Shown: positions 18,367-28,434, counted from the first letter of the stretch. The stretch: 64,000 bases of DNA from Turritopsis dohrnii (GCA_027922465.2 BQMF02000662.1:1-64000), one strand, 5' to 3'. Translations and numbers: made by a program. Notes: generated by a model from the sequence alone, not told the origin.

Positions 18367-19455
18367 ATACAAAAGAAGCGCAATTAATCCGCCACCTACC
18401 CACATGAGAGCCTGCTTTTCTTCTTCATGTTGCTTAGCCGCGGAAGACGTTGGAACTTGCTTAACGGGAGATGTTTGAGCTCGCTTAACGGAAGATGTCG
18501 GAGGATCGGAGAAAGCCATTCTGCGACCCTGAAATGCTCCTGCAGAGCCGCCAGGCGATCCTCCCTAAGAGTATTGTTTAGGTGGTAGTTTACCAATGTG
18601 AGTCGCAACGGTAAGCTTTGTCGAAAAATCAGAGATGTTGTCGAGATTCCCAAGCTTTAAATCGCTGGGTATTAGGTATGTACCGAGGGCAACGCCAAAA
18701 TCAGGTTCCGATCTAGCGTAACTTAAGGCTTTCTGGAACATACCAATCTCTTCCGCTAAAGAGGTGTCTTTCCGGATCGCTTGCTCTACTGCGGTCATGA
18801 AGATCTTTTGAGCATCCAAGGCACGTCCAGTGTCACCCGCTATAACGGAACGTGCACTCGCCTGACTTTATAAAAGCATTCGTGCGTACATCCGCGTACT
18901 CTGCGACAAGCGTTGTATACCAGCTCTACTTAACCCAGCATTAACATCATTTTGAACGTAGAATTCCCAACTCTTGTCAATTCTCCGCATGCGAGCAGGG
19001 TATCGCCAGAAGAACTTGTCAGCTGGTATGTCAAACTCTGCAGAGAGCGTCTTGAACGCACTTGAATTGTATTTGTTATCTCGCGGGTTGAAGCTTAGTT
19101 CACTTGGTAGAGGAATTTCAAGTTGCTTCAAGATCAAACGTATCTGAAAATAGACGTGAAAGCGGTAGATGCTCGCGATCATAGGGTTCTTATGGTGTAG
19201 ATGTTGCGTTGATATGCCGCAACCAGTCGTAGCTAACCAGGTAGCAAAAGATAACTGTCCTGGGTACATGTCGATATCGAGCCATCTGTCATTTTCCATG
19301 GGTACAAACGGAAATGAGAAAATATCGCGAAAGTTAGCGATGAAAAAGCTCCCTTGTTGATCCACAACGATCCTTTGCTCCCGGAGTTCCTTAGCAGCTA
19401 AGAGTGTACTGGGTTGCCCGAATTTTGGTATATACCGCACCTTGTCGTAGTTCAT
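18355..19455 (-). pseudogene. Polinton B copy of the 386-aa structural-type protein, two nonsense codons
   Basis: Aligns with 14179-15339 from near its start (KVRYIPKFGQ) to its end. It has a TAA at 18868-18870 just before SQASARS and a TAG at 18565-18567, with the frame continuing after each. The C-terminal part has a Ser/Thr/Pro linker, HEEEK and a hydrophobic segment (GGGLIALLLYL), which clarifies that this family is C-terminally anchored. It is divergent from the minor capsid candidate with 14 bp between starts. Confidence 0.8.
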
Positions 19456-19469
19456 TTCTCTTATAACAA

Positions 19470-20147
19470 ATGTATGAAACATATCTAAATGTCACCAATC
19501 TTGGAGAAACCAAGTTACCAACAGAGTTAAAAGAAGGCACGGAAATTGCGATAAAAGAAGCAGTGTTATACGTGGGGTGGTTCAACCTCGAGAAGCATCA
19601 AACGATAACCATCTCGAAAGATCAAGTAGCAACAGACCCCGATCCAATCCACATTAACTTCGCACCTGGGTTATATACGTCAAAGTATATTCGCGATAAT
19701 ATAAATGCAAGATCACTTCAAAGCGTATATCTAGATCAGCTATGTGATGGTAAGCTTCAGTTATCAGTATCCAAAGGGTACAAGGTAATAATGACGGAAG
19801 GTCTTCTACACTTGCTAGGTCTAAAAAGTCCGAAACATAGATTTTTCGTGGAAGGCCTCTACAAGTCTTTTTCAAACTTTTCTCCGTTCAAGTCTATACG
19901 ACTGTACTGTGAGGAATTCGAAAACACCTATATTCTACTGAACGGTACAACTACGAAAATCGTACACATTTTTAGACTTCAGAAGCCAGAATACGAGTAT
20001 GGCGACATCATGTCGTATCACTATGAACGTCCTATGTTCACCAACAAATTGAGGTCCTCAACGCAAACGTTGAATTTTTACGTCACCGACGATCAAGGTA
20101 GGAAAGTTGATTTACAAGCTATCAATATGCTCGTCGTCTTCAAATAA
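19470..20147 (+). CDS. Minor capsid (penton) candidate of Polinton B (225 aa)
   Basis: An intact, beta-rich 225-residue protein with no membrane segments. Its last 40 residues (LNFYVTDDQGRKVDL and a closing MLVVF strand) fit the end of a jelly-roll minor capsid protein. The divergent pairing with the 386-aa-type gene is the same as in Polinton A. It is longer than the A protein (183) and diverged, so the homology call leans on context. Confidence 0.65.
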   Translation: MYETYLNVTNLGETKLPTELKEGTEIAIKEAVLYVGWFNLEKHQTITISKDQVATDPDPIHINFAPGLYTSKYIRDNINARSLQSVYLDQLCDGKLQLSVSKGYKVIMTEGLLHLLGLKSPKHRFFVEGLYKSFSNFSPFKSIRLYCEEFENTYILLNGTTTKIVHIFRLQKPEYEYGDIMSYHYERPMFTNKLRSSTQTLNFYVTDDQGRKVDLQAINMLVVFK

Positions 20148-20151
20148 ATAG

Positions 20152-20805
20152 ATGGCAATGTACGACGTGAACACGGAGAAGCTATATCCTGTTTTATCAG
20201 ACCGTGAGAATGAATACGCAAAAATCTATAGAATTCAAACGGTGAAGGAGACGGAAGCATACCTACCTCAGGAACTAGAAAGTCGAACATCTTTAGAGCG
20301 CAAATTTTCACACTACTCAGCAGTTGCGAAATATATATCTTACTTTCTGATCGCGGTGAATGTTGTACTCTCTGGTGGTGAGATTGCATGCTTGGTATCA
20401 GAAATGGATACTTCGATGAGCATCGCGCTGTGTGTGACAGCTCTCGTGGTGGGTCTAATAATGAGCGGTATTCAAAAAAGTGCCTCTATTTTCGATGTAA
20501 AAAGACAGAAAAATCATGATATTGCATTCGCTGCGCAGACCGTTCTAGACAGTCTGCGTGTGCTAATATCAAAAGTCTACGAAGACGGTACCATCGATCA
20601 TCCTGAGTTTACTGGAATTATGGCGGAGAAACAGCGCTACACAGGTATGAAGCAAGATCTGCTAAAACGATCAAGGAAGGTGATCAAACAGCTTTACGAA
20701 CATCAGAAGCAAGAGCTTTTGGAACGTGGAAGGAAAGAAGGTCGCGAAAAAATCGCAAAAAAGCTCGTGAGCAGTTCAGATACCCCGAGTGCACCTGCTA
20801 TATGA
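20152..20805 (+). CDS. Two-segment membrane protein of Polinton B (217 aa)
   Basis: Starts 4 bp after the minor capsid stop. It has a pair of hydrophobic segments (about 60-105), then a helical region with DGTIDHPEF and a very basic, Lys/Arg/Glu-rich tail. It corresponds to the 198-residue protein of Polinton A, which has DGRINYKEF at the same place. Start context is AAATAAATAGATG. A strong hairpin follows 24 bp after the stop. Function unknown. Confidence 0.65.
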   Translation: MAMYDVNTEKLYPVLSDRENEYAKIYRIQTVKETEAYLPQELESRTSLERKFSHYSAVAKYISYFLIAVNVVLSGGEIACLVSEMDTSMSIALCVTALVVGLIMSGIQKSASIFDVKRQKNHDIAFAAQTVLDSLRVLISKVYEDGTIDHPEFTGIMAEKQRYTGMKQDLLKRSRKVIKQLYEHQKQELLERGRKEGREKIAKKLVSSSDTPSAPAI

Positions 20806-20828
20806 TGTATGAGGCACCTCCTCCTTAT

Positions 20829-20856
20829 GTTTTGTAGCTTGGTAAAGCTACAAAAC
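20829..20856. terminator. Perfect 12-bp-stem hairpin between convergent genes in Polinton B
   Basis: Arms GTTTTGTAGCTT (20829-20840) and AAGCTACAAAAC (20845-20856), loop of 4 bases. It lies between the 217-residue gene (+) and the BRO-like gene (-). Confidence 0.7.
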
Positions 20857-20861
20857 GACGT

Positions 20862-20912
20862 CTCCCAAGGGACCCCTCTTCAAGTTCTGATTTCGCGCTT
20901 CATAGTATCTAT
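20862..20912 (+). repeat. Direct repeat of the BRO-like gene's 5' end (copy 1 of 2)
   Basis: About 50 bp just past the 3' end of the BRO-like gene match 21505-21575 at its 5' end, including a CTTCAAGTTCTGAT core and the CTTCATAGTATCT start region. It suggests a former tandem copy now deleted. Confidence 0.6.
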
Positions 20913-21571
20913 GTCATGTCGATATCGAACATACCCTCGAACAATTCCCGTGTATCAACATCGGGTAGAGTGAAATGGTTTTTGTAGAAATTCTCCCTAC
21001 CCAGAACATCTTCTCGGAACCGGTGCCATGCATGTACGGCGTTGGCGTCTTCGCATTTACCGAGTTCTTCCATCTCAGGGTACTTGATCCGCAGTAGATT
21101 CAATCTCTGCCTAAGTTGCTTTCGCTGACATCGTATCATGTAGTACGGATGCGTTGAAGTAGTGCTCCGCGTCTCCACAACACAAAGAATGTTGTCGATC
21201 GGTTTTCGATGTGGTACGTAGCGTTGTTCGAGCTCAGAAATTATTTGATCACGCTCCACAAGCTCAGTCCGCGCCTCTATGAGATTGTCGTTGAGTATAG
21301 CAAGAGCTGCCGTAGCTTCTTCGACTTTTTGCCGCTCTGCATCAATGGCATTTTGCTTTTCTTGGATCAGCTTATTAAAGCCTCTCGGGATAATCTCTTT
21401 AAGCAACCAGTTTCGGGCTAAAGTCGCAGCAGGTTTTTCACTACGCATTACGATGTAGAGAGCAAGCTCTAAGGAAAGGAACACATCGTGGGGGTTTCGC
21501 GACCTCCCAAGGGGGTCCATCAGATGGACACCTTCTTCAAGTTCTGATCTAGTGAGTTGCTCACGCTTCAT
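20909..21571 (-). CDS. BRO-N/DUF3627-like viral-type protein (220 aa)
   Basis: The N-terminal portion contains LALYIVMRSEKPAATLARNW, which fits the second half of a Bro-N domain; the first half seems short or absent. A coiled-coil (about 75-115) is followed by a C-terminal region (PIDNILCVVETR, PYYMIRCQRKQL, LRIKYPEME). The C-terminal part resembles the DUF3627-type module of BRO/KilA-N proteins of large DNA viruses. These families are DNA-binding and vary widely in number. Polinton A has no such gene. Assigned from recalled family features. Confidence 0.55.
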   Translation of the reverse strand: MKREQLTRSELEEGVHLMDPLGRSRNPHDVFLSLELALYIVMRSEKPAATLARNWLLKEIIPRGFNKLIQEKQNAIDAERQKVEEATAALAILNDNLIEARTELVERDQIISELEQRYVPHRKPIDNILCVVETRSTTSTHPYYMIRCQRKQLRQRLNLLRIKYPEMEELGKCEDANAVHAWHRFREDVLGRENFYKNHFTLPDVDTRELFEGMFDIDMT

Positions 21572-21575
21572 AGTA
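21505..21575 (+). repeat. Direct repeat of the BRO-like gene's 5' end (copy 2 of 2)
   Basis: Partner of 20862-20912; it covers the start codon region of the BRO-like gene. Confidence 0.6.
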
Positions 21576-21582
21576 TCTGGAA

Positions 21583-22005
21583 CTACTTGAAGCGATACCT
21601 GGTACAGTCAACCTCATAGCCTACGATCTCTCCGGTTTCAACATCAGTCTCCTCACCTGCTGGCGATGTATAAATTTGTCTTTTGACAAACGCTTTTTTC
21701 GAGAGATTACAAAAAAGTCTATTCAGTGCACATTCGTGACACTCGGGGAACTCTGTCTGCACTCTTATAGAGCGCTGGTTCCGCTTGTACCTTATTTCAC
21801 CACTCAAGATCCTCCTAAGTTCATTTAGGTTCATCGTAGAATAGCCTCGAAGACCTTCTTCTTTCGCTTTCAGTTGTTTCAGTGTTGCCATTTTCTTCAA
21901 AGTTACAACATTAACTTTGAAGTCTCTACTCATCGTTGTAGCGGGACTCGCTAGGGATGTTTGTAACAAATTGACAAATTGAAATTGATATTGATAATTG
22001 TTCAA
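21583..22005 (-). CDS. SAP-like, four-cysteine protein (140 aa)
   Basis: A SAP/Rho-N-like helix pair is seen in the middle (TLKQLKAKEEGLRGYS, NLNELRRIL). It is followed by a basic stretch and a CHECALNRLFC cluster that could bind zinc, then KRQIYTS and an acidic tail. It starts upstream of, and on the same strand as, the BRO-like gene with an 11-bp gap. An internal start near 21898 (MATLKQL) is also plausible. It is probably nucleic-acid binding; I do not recognise the family. Confidence 0.5.
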   Translation of the reverse strand: MNNYQYQFQFVNLLQTSLASPATTMSRDFKVNVVTLKKMATLKQLKAKEEGLRGYSTMNLNELRRILSGEIRYKRNQRSIRVQTEFPECHECALNRLFCNLSKKAFVKRQIYTSPAGEETDVETGEIVGYEVDCTRYRFK

Positions 22006-22009
22006 ACTA

Positions 22010-22581
22010 AGAATTAAATATAGAAAAGAAAAAGACTAATGACAAATGATAAATGACAAGAAAAATGACTATAAACTGATATAAATATGAATTTGACTGA
22101 AAATTGCTTACGAAAAATTTGATAAATATATTATAAATGATAAATAGGCTGTAAATACGGAAAATGAAAAAAGGAGCCTGGGCACGAACGTGCCATGAAC
22201 AAATGAACGGAGAACAAGTGAAAACAAGTATCGCAAAATGTAGAAAGTAAAATGAAAAATTCTAATAAAATTAAATAAGCAATATTTAGATTTTGAGCAT
22301 ATAGAATAGATTAGATATAGAATAAATTAAATAAATCTTACCAAGTTGCCCAAGCATAGGTCCAAAAATATGAGTATGAAACTTGAAATGGAAAAAGACA
22401 AAATATTACACGACCTCACTGTGTAAAAAAAAATCTGCAACTGAGAAATGTCAAAAAAAAAGACAAGCAAATAAACGCGCGAGAATGGGCGAGAAATCCC
22501 CAAAGGCTGACGTGTACAAACGTGCAATATAGTAAAGGCAAATTACGTAATAAAAAGAAAATGTAAAAAATGTTTTCCCAG
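22010..22581. other. AT-rich gap, no gene seen
   Basis: Very AT-rich spacer with repeated ATGATAAATGA-like words and A-runs. No supported coding sequence or RNA gene. Confidence 0.6.
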
Positions 22582-22599
22582 ATGACTTTTAGAAGTCAT
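22582..22599. terminator. Hairpin over the stop codon of the DNA-binding candidate
   Basis: Arms ATGACTT (22582-22588) and AAGTCAT (22593-22599), 4-base loop. It contains the stop codon at 22589-22591. Confidence 0.45.
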
Positions 22600-23193
22600 A
22601 AATCCTTTTACAATCGTCATCACTGAGAAGGCTCTCACGCATATCTGTTTCATGGTACTTGCACTCTTCATATGGACTTGGAGGTAGTGGTTGTGATGGG
22701 TCTGTGTGTACACGCTTCCGATCTTCAACACACCAGTGGCCTTGCAGGATTTGTTGAACGGCGGTGAATCGTTTATAAACTTTGTTTTGATGTTACCATC
22801 CCAGGAGATGAGCTTTGGGTTGATCCAGCCTGTAGTACTTATCACAGTACCTGTCAAGGTATTGAAGAGAAGCTCTTGCACACGATCAGCAATCGCGTTG
22901 TAGGCATCACACCAAGCTTTATCATCGGACACGTTGAATCCCATCTTCCAGGCGGATGTCTCGTTATACCTCGATACACCTGAAGAGTGACACTTCCGTG
23001 GGGTCTTGATCAAGAGAGGAACGATTTTAGTCGGTTCCTTCTCATAGCCGATGTAGTACCTCGTGTCGTTCTTGTTTACTACAATAGGTTCCGCTATAGT
23101 GATCTTTGACATGTCGATAGTGTAAATGTCGGTAAGTTCTGCACTAGAGTTAAAGTCATTCCGTGAAACTTCGATTTGTCCAAAACGCAACAT
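22589..23193 (-). pseudogene. Possible ssDNA-binding protein of Polinton B, one frameshift
   Basis: The start is taken at 23193 because what precedes it is non-coding in type. The middle has YYIGYEKEPTKIVPLLIKTP, then a region with FNVSDDKAWCDAYNAI. This is a pattern I associate with DUF5871-like proteins of large DNA viruses, thought to be ssDNA-binding. The frame seems to shift near 22705-22715. Beyond it, the alternative frame gives a Pro-rich linker and an acidic tail (ESLLSDDDC) ending in Phe, as in ssDNA-binding protein tails. It lies downstream of the integrase on the same strand. Family naming is tentative. Confidence 0.45.
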
Positions 23194-23239
23194 CTTTATT
23201 AAATACAACAAAAACTCCAACTTTGAAATATTTATGAGA

Positions 23240-24220
23240 CTACCACTTTTTGACGTATTCTGGAGGTACTTCCGTATCCTCAGAAATAAGCATAAGTTCT
23301 TCACGTACAAAAGATCTCTCCGGCCCATCTTCTAGGTAGTACAAAACACGCTGACCTTGGTATTGCAATATCTTATCGACCCGATACGTTTCCCGACTCC
23401 AGTTGTTGTCTGTTGCGCGTCGTTTTATGCCGTCATGTTCCTCACCCGGCGCTAGCAAATAGCGGTATAATCCCGCTTCAGGTAAAGTTTCTTCCTTCGG
23501 GTAAAACCCAACTTTTAACGGAACTTCCTCCAGTTTAACCGCCTTTGAGGGTTTCATGCCGGTTCTGGTAAGAACATTGTTGTTCAGTTGACTCACACTT
23601 TTCTGGTAGTGTTTTACCCAAGTGGTACTGTTTTTCTCTGGATCTTCCAACTCCTGCGCATCTTGTATAGGGAAAAGTTTCTCCGCGAGGTGTTTGTTAA
23701 AGTTTTCCACAAAGGCTTGCTTTCTGTGGTTATGCTTTGTTGTAGTTCTCACCACCTCGACATCGTGCTTCTGGAAGACCTTGGCTGTTTCCGACTTGAA
23801 CTCTGATCCGTTATCTACATAGAGCTTCTCAGGCCACTTTAGTGGACCCTTTTTGTAAATGTCAGCAAACATCTCTGCAACGTCGCTCGCCTTCTTCGTT
23901 CTCAGAGGTCTACTCGCTTTATACCCTGAAGCAATATCGATCACATTCAAAGCGTACTTGTACGTATTCTGATAGACTTTGTCATGAGGAAGATACAAAA
24001 GATCGGCCTGGTGGATCTTGTTCACCTTGGTCACGTAAAAGTGAGGATAGTCGATGTGCTTAGGCCTTGGTAGATGTATCTGATATAAAGCTTGATGAGT
24101 TAGCCACTTCAACACTTGTTTCCTAGTAAATCCAGCAGCCTTCTGAAGCTCTTTAATGGCTTTCTTCCCTTTCCACAGATTCTCTGGTTTGTAGTAGATG
24201 TCACGCAACGTTTCAGTCAT
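23240..24220 (-). CDS. int: Polinton integrase of element B, intact (326 aa)
   Basis: Same layout as the Polinton A integrase. The catalytic residues lie in HQADLLYL (about 71), YVDNGSEF (about 133) and AFVENFNKH (about 169). The C-terminal beta domain with GLYRYLLAPGEEHD and VLYYLEDGPERSFVREEL is well conserved with A. It is followed upstream by the membrane cassette on the same strand (4-bp gap). Confidence 0.95.
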   Translation of the reverse strand: MTETLRDIYYKPENLWKGKKAIKELQKAAGFTRKQVLKWLTHQALYQIHLPRPKHIDYPHFYVTKVNKIHQADLLYLPHDKVYQNTYKYALNVIDIASGYKASRPLRTKKASDVAEMFADIYKKGPLKWPEKLYVDNGSEFKSETAKVFQKHDVEVVRTTTKHNHRKQAFVENFNKHLAEKLFPIQDAQELEDPEKNSTTWVKHYQKSVSQLNNNVLTRTGMKPSKAVKLEEVPLKVGFYPKEETLPEAGLYRYLLAPGEEHDGIKRRATDNNWSRETYRVDKILQYQGQRVLYYLEDGPERSFVREELMLISEDTEVPPEYVKKW

Positions 24221-24223
24221 TTA

Positions 24224-24634
24224 TTACATACGGTAGAGCAGAAATCCAACAATACCTAGAGTTCCAGCGATCGCTACCAATTCACCAGTCTTTTGAGCTT
24301 CAGAAGGGTTATAAAAATCCGTTAATTCAGGCCTAGGGGGTAAAGGTGGGAGACGCTGTTGTGTTGCCTCGTAGTACTCGTGCATACCTCGATCAAGATC
24401 AGAGATGTACGCAGAGGCGTTATTTTCTTGTCGAAATCTGTTGTTGATAAAGTCAAGGCGTGTCGCGCGCTCTCGATCCAATTCCATTTGTGCTTCTCTC
24501 GTTTTTTCGGCTGCCATAGCACGTTCTTCTCGATCTGCTGCTGCTTCCTCATCACCAGAGAGAGCCCTCTCTGCATAGTTGCCAAACGTGAATAGTGCTG
24601 CACTTACTGCCCCTCCTATTAAGATGCTAACCAT
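24224..24634 (-). CDS. Membrane cassette protein 4 of Polinton B (136 aa)
   Basis: An N-terminal hydrophobic segment, an Ala/Glu/Arg-rich coiled-coil (about 28-90), LPPLPPRPELTDFYNPS and a C-terminal hydrophobic segment (about 117-135). It is the counterpart of 9205-9627. Start context is TAGATAAATG. Confidence 0.7.
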   Translation of the reverse strand: MVSILIGGAVSAALFTFGNYAERALSGDEEAAADREERAMAAEKTREAQMELDRERATRLDFINNRFRQENNASAYISDLDRGMHEYYEATQQRLPPLPPRPELTDFYNPSEAQKTGELVAIAGTLGIVGFLLYRM

Positions 24635-24662
24635 TTATCTAAACCGAAATTTTATCCTTGTA

Positions 24663-24860
24663 CTACCCTTGCTTGAGTGCGTAATCATCTGACAAAATTG
24701 CCATCTCAAGGTATAGTCCAAGCTTTCCAACATCAGCTAAATCTAGCTTTGCGGATGGAGCTCCTACACTGAAGAATTTTTTTCCAGCGTACGCGTACAA
24801 GCTGGTGTAGCCTAGTAAACGTGCCGTCTGCCACATGCTATCCATGAATTCTTTCTCCAT
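24663..24860 (-). CDS. Membrane cassette protein 3 of Polinton B (65 aa)
   Basis: Short, with one moderately hydrophobic segment and KLDLADVGKL and DYALKQ. It is shorter at the N-terminus than the A protein (95). It starts 1 bp from the next cassette gene. Confidence 0.6.
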   Translation of the reverse strand: MEKEFMDSMWQTARLLGYTSLYAYAGKKFFSVGAPSAKLDLADVGKLGLYLEMAILSDDYALKQG

Positions 24861-25184
24861 TTATATTAAGCAAAAATGATCTTGTTTTTGTGCTTGTACC
24901 TTTGAGCTAGTGTCAGCGGAAGGCTTAGTAGAAGATCGTGTGTAGAAGTAGCAGACTAACAACCCCACAGCTAGAACAGCTATTGCACCACCAGCTCCTC
25001 CAATCATATACGTCTCAGTAGGTACTTGTGTAGGTACTTGTGTAGGTACTTGTGTAGGTACTTCTAACATTTTCTTTTTATTATCTCTATTCTTTCGGTT
25101 CCACTCTGCTAGCTTCTTCCCGCTCGCGACTCTCCCAGGGTCCTTCGATTTTACTATCTTCTTCTTGTTGTTGTCGTCGCTCAT
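24861..25184 (-). CDS. Membrane cassette protein 2 of Polinton B (107 aa)
   Basis: Basic motif GKKLAEWNRKNR (about 21-32), then four tandem VPTQ-type tetrapeptides (about 43-58, seen in the DNA as a 12-bp repeat at 25020-25067). A membrane segment (AGGAIAVLAVGLLVCYF) and a short tail follow. It matches 9904-10248 in layout. Start context is CAAATAAATG. Confidence 0.7.
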   Translation of the reverse strand: MSDDNNKKKIVKSKDPGRVASGKKLAEWNRKNRDNKKKMLEVPTQVPTQVPTQVPTETYMIGGAGGAIAVLAVGLLVCYFYTRSSTKPSADTSSKVQAQKQDHFCLI

Positions 25185-25289
25185 TTATTTGACGCTCTTC
25201 AGCGATTTTTGCGTACTTAATCCAATCAAGATTGCTAAAAATGATCGCAAACAGCGCCAAAGGACCGAGAAAAGTTTTACAATTTGAGT
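25087..25289 (-). pseudogene. Membrane cassette protein 1 of Polinton B, 3' part (LINE-split)
   Basis: Encodes TFLGPLALFAIIFSNLDW and a charged tail, matching the C-terminal membrane segment of the A protein. It overlaps the start of the next cassette gene as in A. The 5' part is at 29824-30297, on the other side of the LINE. Confidence 0.75.
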
Positions 25290-25449
25290 ATTGTATTGTA
25301 TTGTATTGTAACTTTATTTTCTGTTGACATTATCCCTAGTACAATTACATAAGTAATGACTAAATCAAGTCAACAAAACAATTAAAAATTAAAATATAAC
25401 CTAACCTAAAAAATATATTATAAAATCTAGAAATAAATATACTGACTAA

Positions 25450-28368
25450 TCATGAGCAGGATTTACACTGACAGTAGAATGATCTTATCTTGGCAATACT
25501 GGTTTTGAATGAAGACAAGGACTCTAAATCCTTAAGTGGAGCTGACAAATTATTCCATGCCAACACAGCACGAAACGTAAACGAGTAAATCGTGGATTCA
25601 TTTTTGCCAGGAAGCATCAGTAAGTAACCAGATCGCATTGGATTTGCTGTCTTTTTCTGCCCGAACAAATCCCATAAAAACTCTGGATTTAATCTGTTCA
25701 CAGTTTTGAAAACCTCGATTAGCATAGTACGCAAATTTGAAGTGTGGATGGATTCATTATCGTACTTAGTTAAAATGTGCTCACTAGGTGTAGAGAAATC
25801 AAAATTCACAGCTCGGGGGGCTCTAATCTGTGTTTTACGAATTTTCTGAGCGTCTCCTTTTGAATGAAACATCCAAATCAGGGGACAGTATCTGAAGCAA
25901 GACAAAATAAATGCGTTGCACAAAAGGACTGCTCTGCCATATTCAATAAATTTTCGAATGCGCAGTAATGCACTAATCTTTCTATTTGCCTGCGAACAGA
26001 TTTTTTCTATATGGGCAGAAAAAGTCAGCTTGTTATCAATGGTTACCCCAAGCAAGTTCACTGAAGGCGACGGTTCTAAGGCAAAGCCGCATATTACAAA
26101 TGACGTGATTTCAGCTGAACTACAGCCTAAAAACATGACTTGAAATTTATCCGGGTTTACCACCATCTCGTTATCTCGAAACCACTGGATAGTTATTTCT
26201 GAATCATGCTTTAGCTGCCTGAGAATCCCGTTTAAAGATGATCCACATGCAGACAAGGTATTATCATCAGCAAAGTTACAAATAAGCGAATCTAGTTCGC
26301 TGAAAAATAGATCATTTAAAAATATATTAAAAAGGATAGGACCTAGAACCGATCCCTGGGGGACACCTAAAAGGACCCTAAGCCAGTCACTAAACACTGA
26401 GCCGATGCGAAAGCGCATTTTTCGGTTTGAGAGGTAACTGTAAATTAGTTTCAAGCTTTTACGATCAAGCCCATATGCATGGAGCTTTGCAATAAGCAGG
26501 TCATGTGGTAGAGTGTCGAAGGCTTTGGACAAGTCCATAAGCACTGCTCCAACTCTACCGCCATTTGCCAAACACCGCTGCCATGCGACGATGAGGTTAA
26601 GTAAGGCATGCTGGGTCGAATGACCTTTGCGAAAACCACATAGATATTTTGAAAGTCGTTCTTCCATAAAGGAGGAGATCTGACGTTCCAAAAGCCTCTC
26701 GAAAAGTTTTGAAGGAGACCTAAGTAAACTTATGGGTCTGTAGCATTCCCAGTCGGTTCTATCACCCTTTTTAAATACTGGAATTACGTCGGCAAGTTCT
26801 AACTCTTCAGGGAAAACAGAAGAATCAATCATCGAATTGAAACACCTAGTTAAAGGGGTTTCAATTTCAGAACAAGACAGTTTTAACACTTTAATTGGCA
26901 AATCGCCTCCAGTACTTTTCGACGAGTCTAGTGAAAAGATCTCTTTCATCATCTCAGCTGCCTCAATATGGTGGAATTCATAGACAGGCAGTGATTTAAA
27001 CTTAGACTTAATTTTTAGTACGCTGGGATGACCAGCATACTTGTCTATAGCCAAGTCGATAGGATCGACATCACTATCCACATCGAGAGGCAGGAGACCT
27101 TTTCAGTGTGGTATAGTCAGACTACTCGTTATATTAGAAAAGTGACTGTTGAAGATTTGCGCAATGGAGGAATCATCACTGACAATACGGCCCTCTTGAA
27201 CAAGGATTATCTTTTCTTGCTTTATCCCCTTTTCTGAGAAAAAGGGCTTACATGCATCCCAGAAACTTTTACTGCCAACTTTGTTGTCACAGAGATGTGA
27301 CTTTTTGGAACGCCTGTTTAAATTTACGACAAAATTCCTGTGCGCTTTGTAAGCAGCCCAATCCTCTGCACTGTTTGTTTGACGCGCTCTGTTTTTAAGC
27401 CGGGATCTTGTCATAATGGCTTTGCGTAAAGCCTTAGTCATGTGTGGTTGATTATTGGCGCGCAAAAAACGAGTTTTTAACGGCGCATGCTGGTTCAAGA
27501 GTTCCGTAAAGATCTTATGAAAGTCAGTGTAGTTTTCTACATCAACTAAGCTGTTCTGAACAGATTTCAAAAATGCAGTTAGATCAAATCTTTTATAGCA
27601 CCTATAACTATACTTCTTCGGCTCATGCTTTAGGAATTTCGACTTAAACATCGAGTATACTAGAAGATGGTGATCACTTAATCCAGTCTCAACAGCCCCA
27701 GAGAGCTGAAATGAATGCTTTTTGTTGGAAAGTATCAGATCGATACAAGATCCATCCGAAGATTTCCAGCAAGTTTTTGTATTTGTATGGTTATACAAAC
27801 CATGTACTTCCAGAAAACTCGACATTTTGGGTTTATCCGGCTCGATGTTGAAGTCTCCCATCACTAAAATGCATTTGTACGCCTGACTATGAAAATCAAG
27901 TAAAGAAGATAAAGTATCTAGGAAATAATCAACGTTTTGAGACGGTGGCCGGTAGATCGAGACTATAAGCCACTTCTCCTTGCGAAGATTTAACTCTGTA
28001 GGAATAATTTGCACGTCTTCTGGGAGCTTAAAACCACTCAACAACCGTGTTGGTAATGTATCTTTCACATATACCAAAAGTCCACCTCTATTACAAGATA
28101 TATCTAAACGATAAGGCTTCGTATAACCCTTCATCACAAATTGTGACGAGGGGAACGACTCATCTAATTTTGACTCAGCAATGGATAAAATGTCAACCTT
28201 GCCTCCTAACAAAACTTGAAGACTTTCAAATTTATTCCGTACAGAGTTAATATTTAGATAAGATGCTATGATATTGGACGGAAACTTCAGTCGTTTCTCG
28301 TTAAATGAATCTAGAGAAGTGGGCGAAATTTCATCATCAGAGCTGCCAGCTGAGGGCTCTTCGCCCAC
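25450..28368 (-). pseudogene. LINE ORF2: endonuclease and reverse transcriptase, one stop codon
   Basis: The N-terminal part (28368-27103) is an APE-type endonuclease (LNINSVRNKF, SIAESKLDE, VMGDFNIEP, SDHHLLVY). A single in-frame TGA (27103-27105) separates it from the reverse transcriptase, which continues in the same frame to 25450. Key RT motifs are YRPISLL, LMDLSKAFD, GVPQGSVLGP and FADDNT. It copies LINE RNA at a nicked target. About 970 residues in all, normal for CR1-group ORF2. Confidence 0.92.
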
Positions 28369-28434
28369 ACCTGTGCACTCATTATTAATATGAACAGGGG
28401 TGAACGAAGAATCATCAGCGTCAGCTCTACTATG

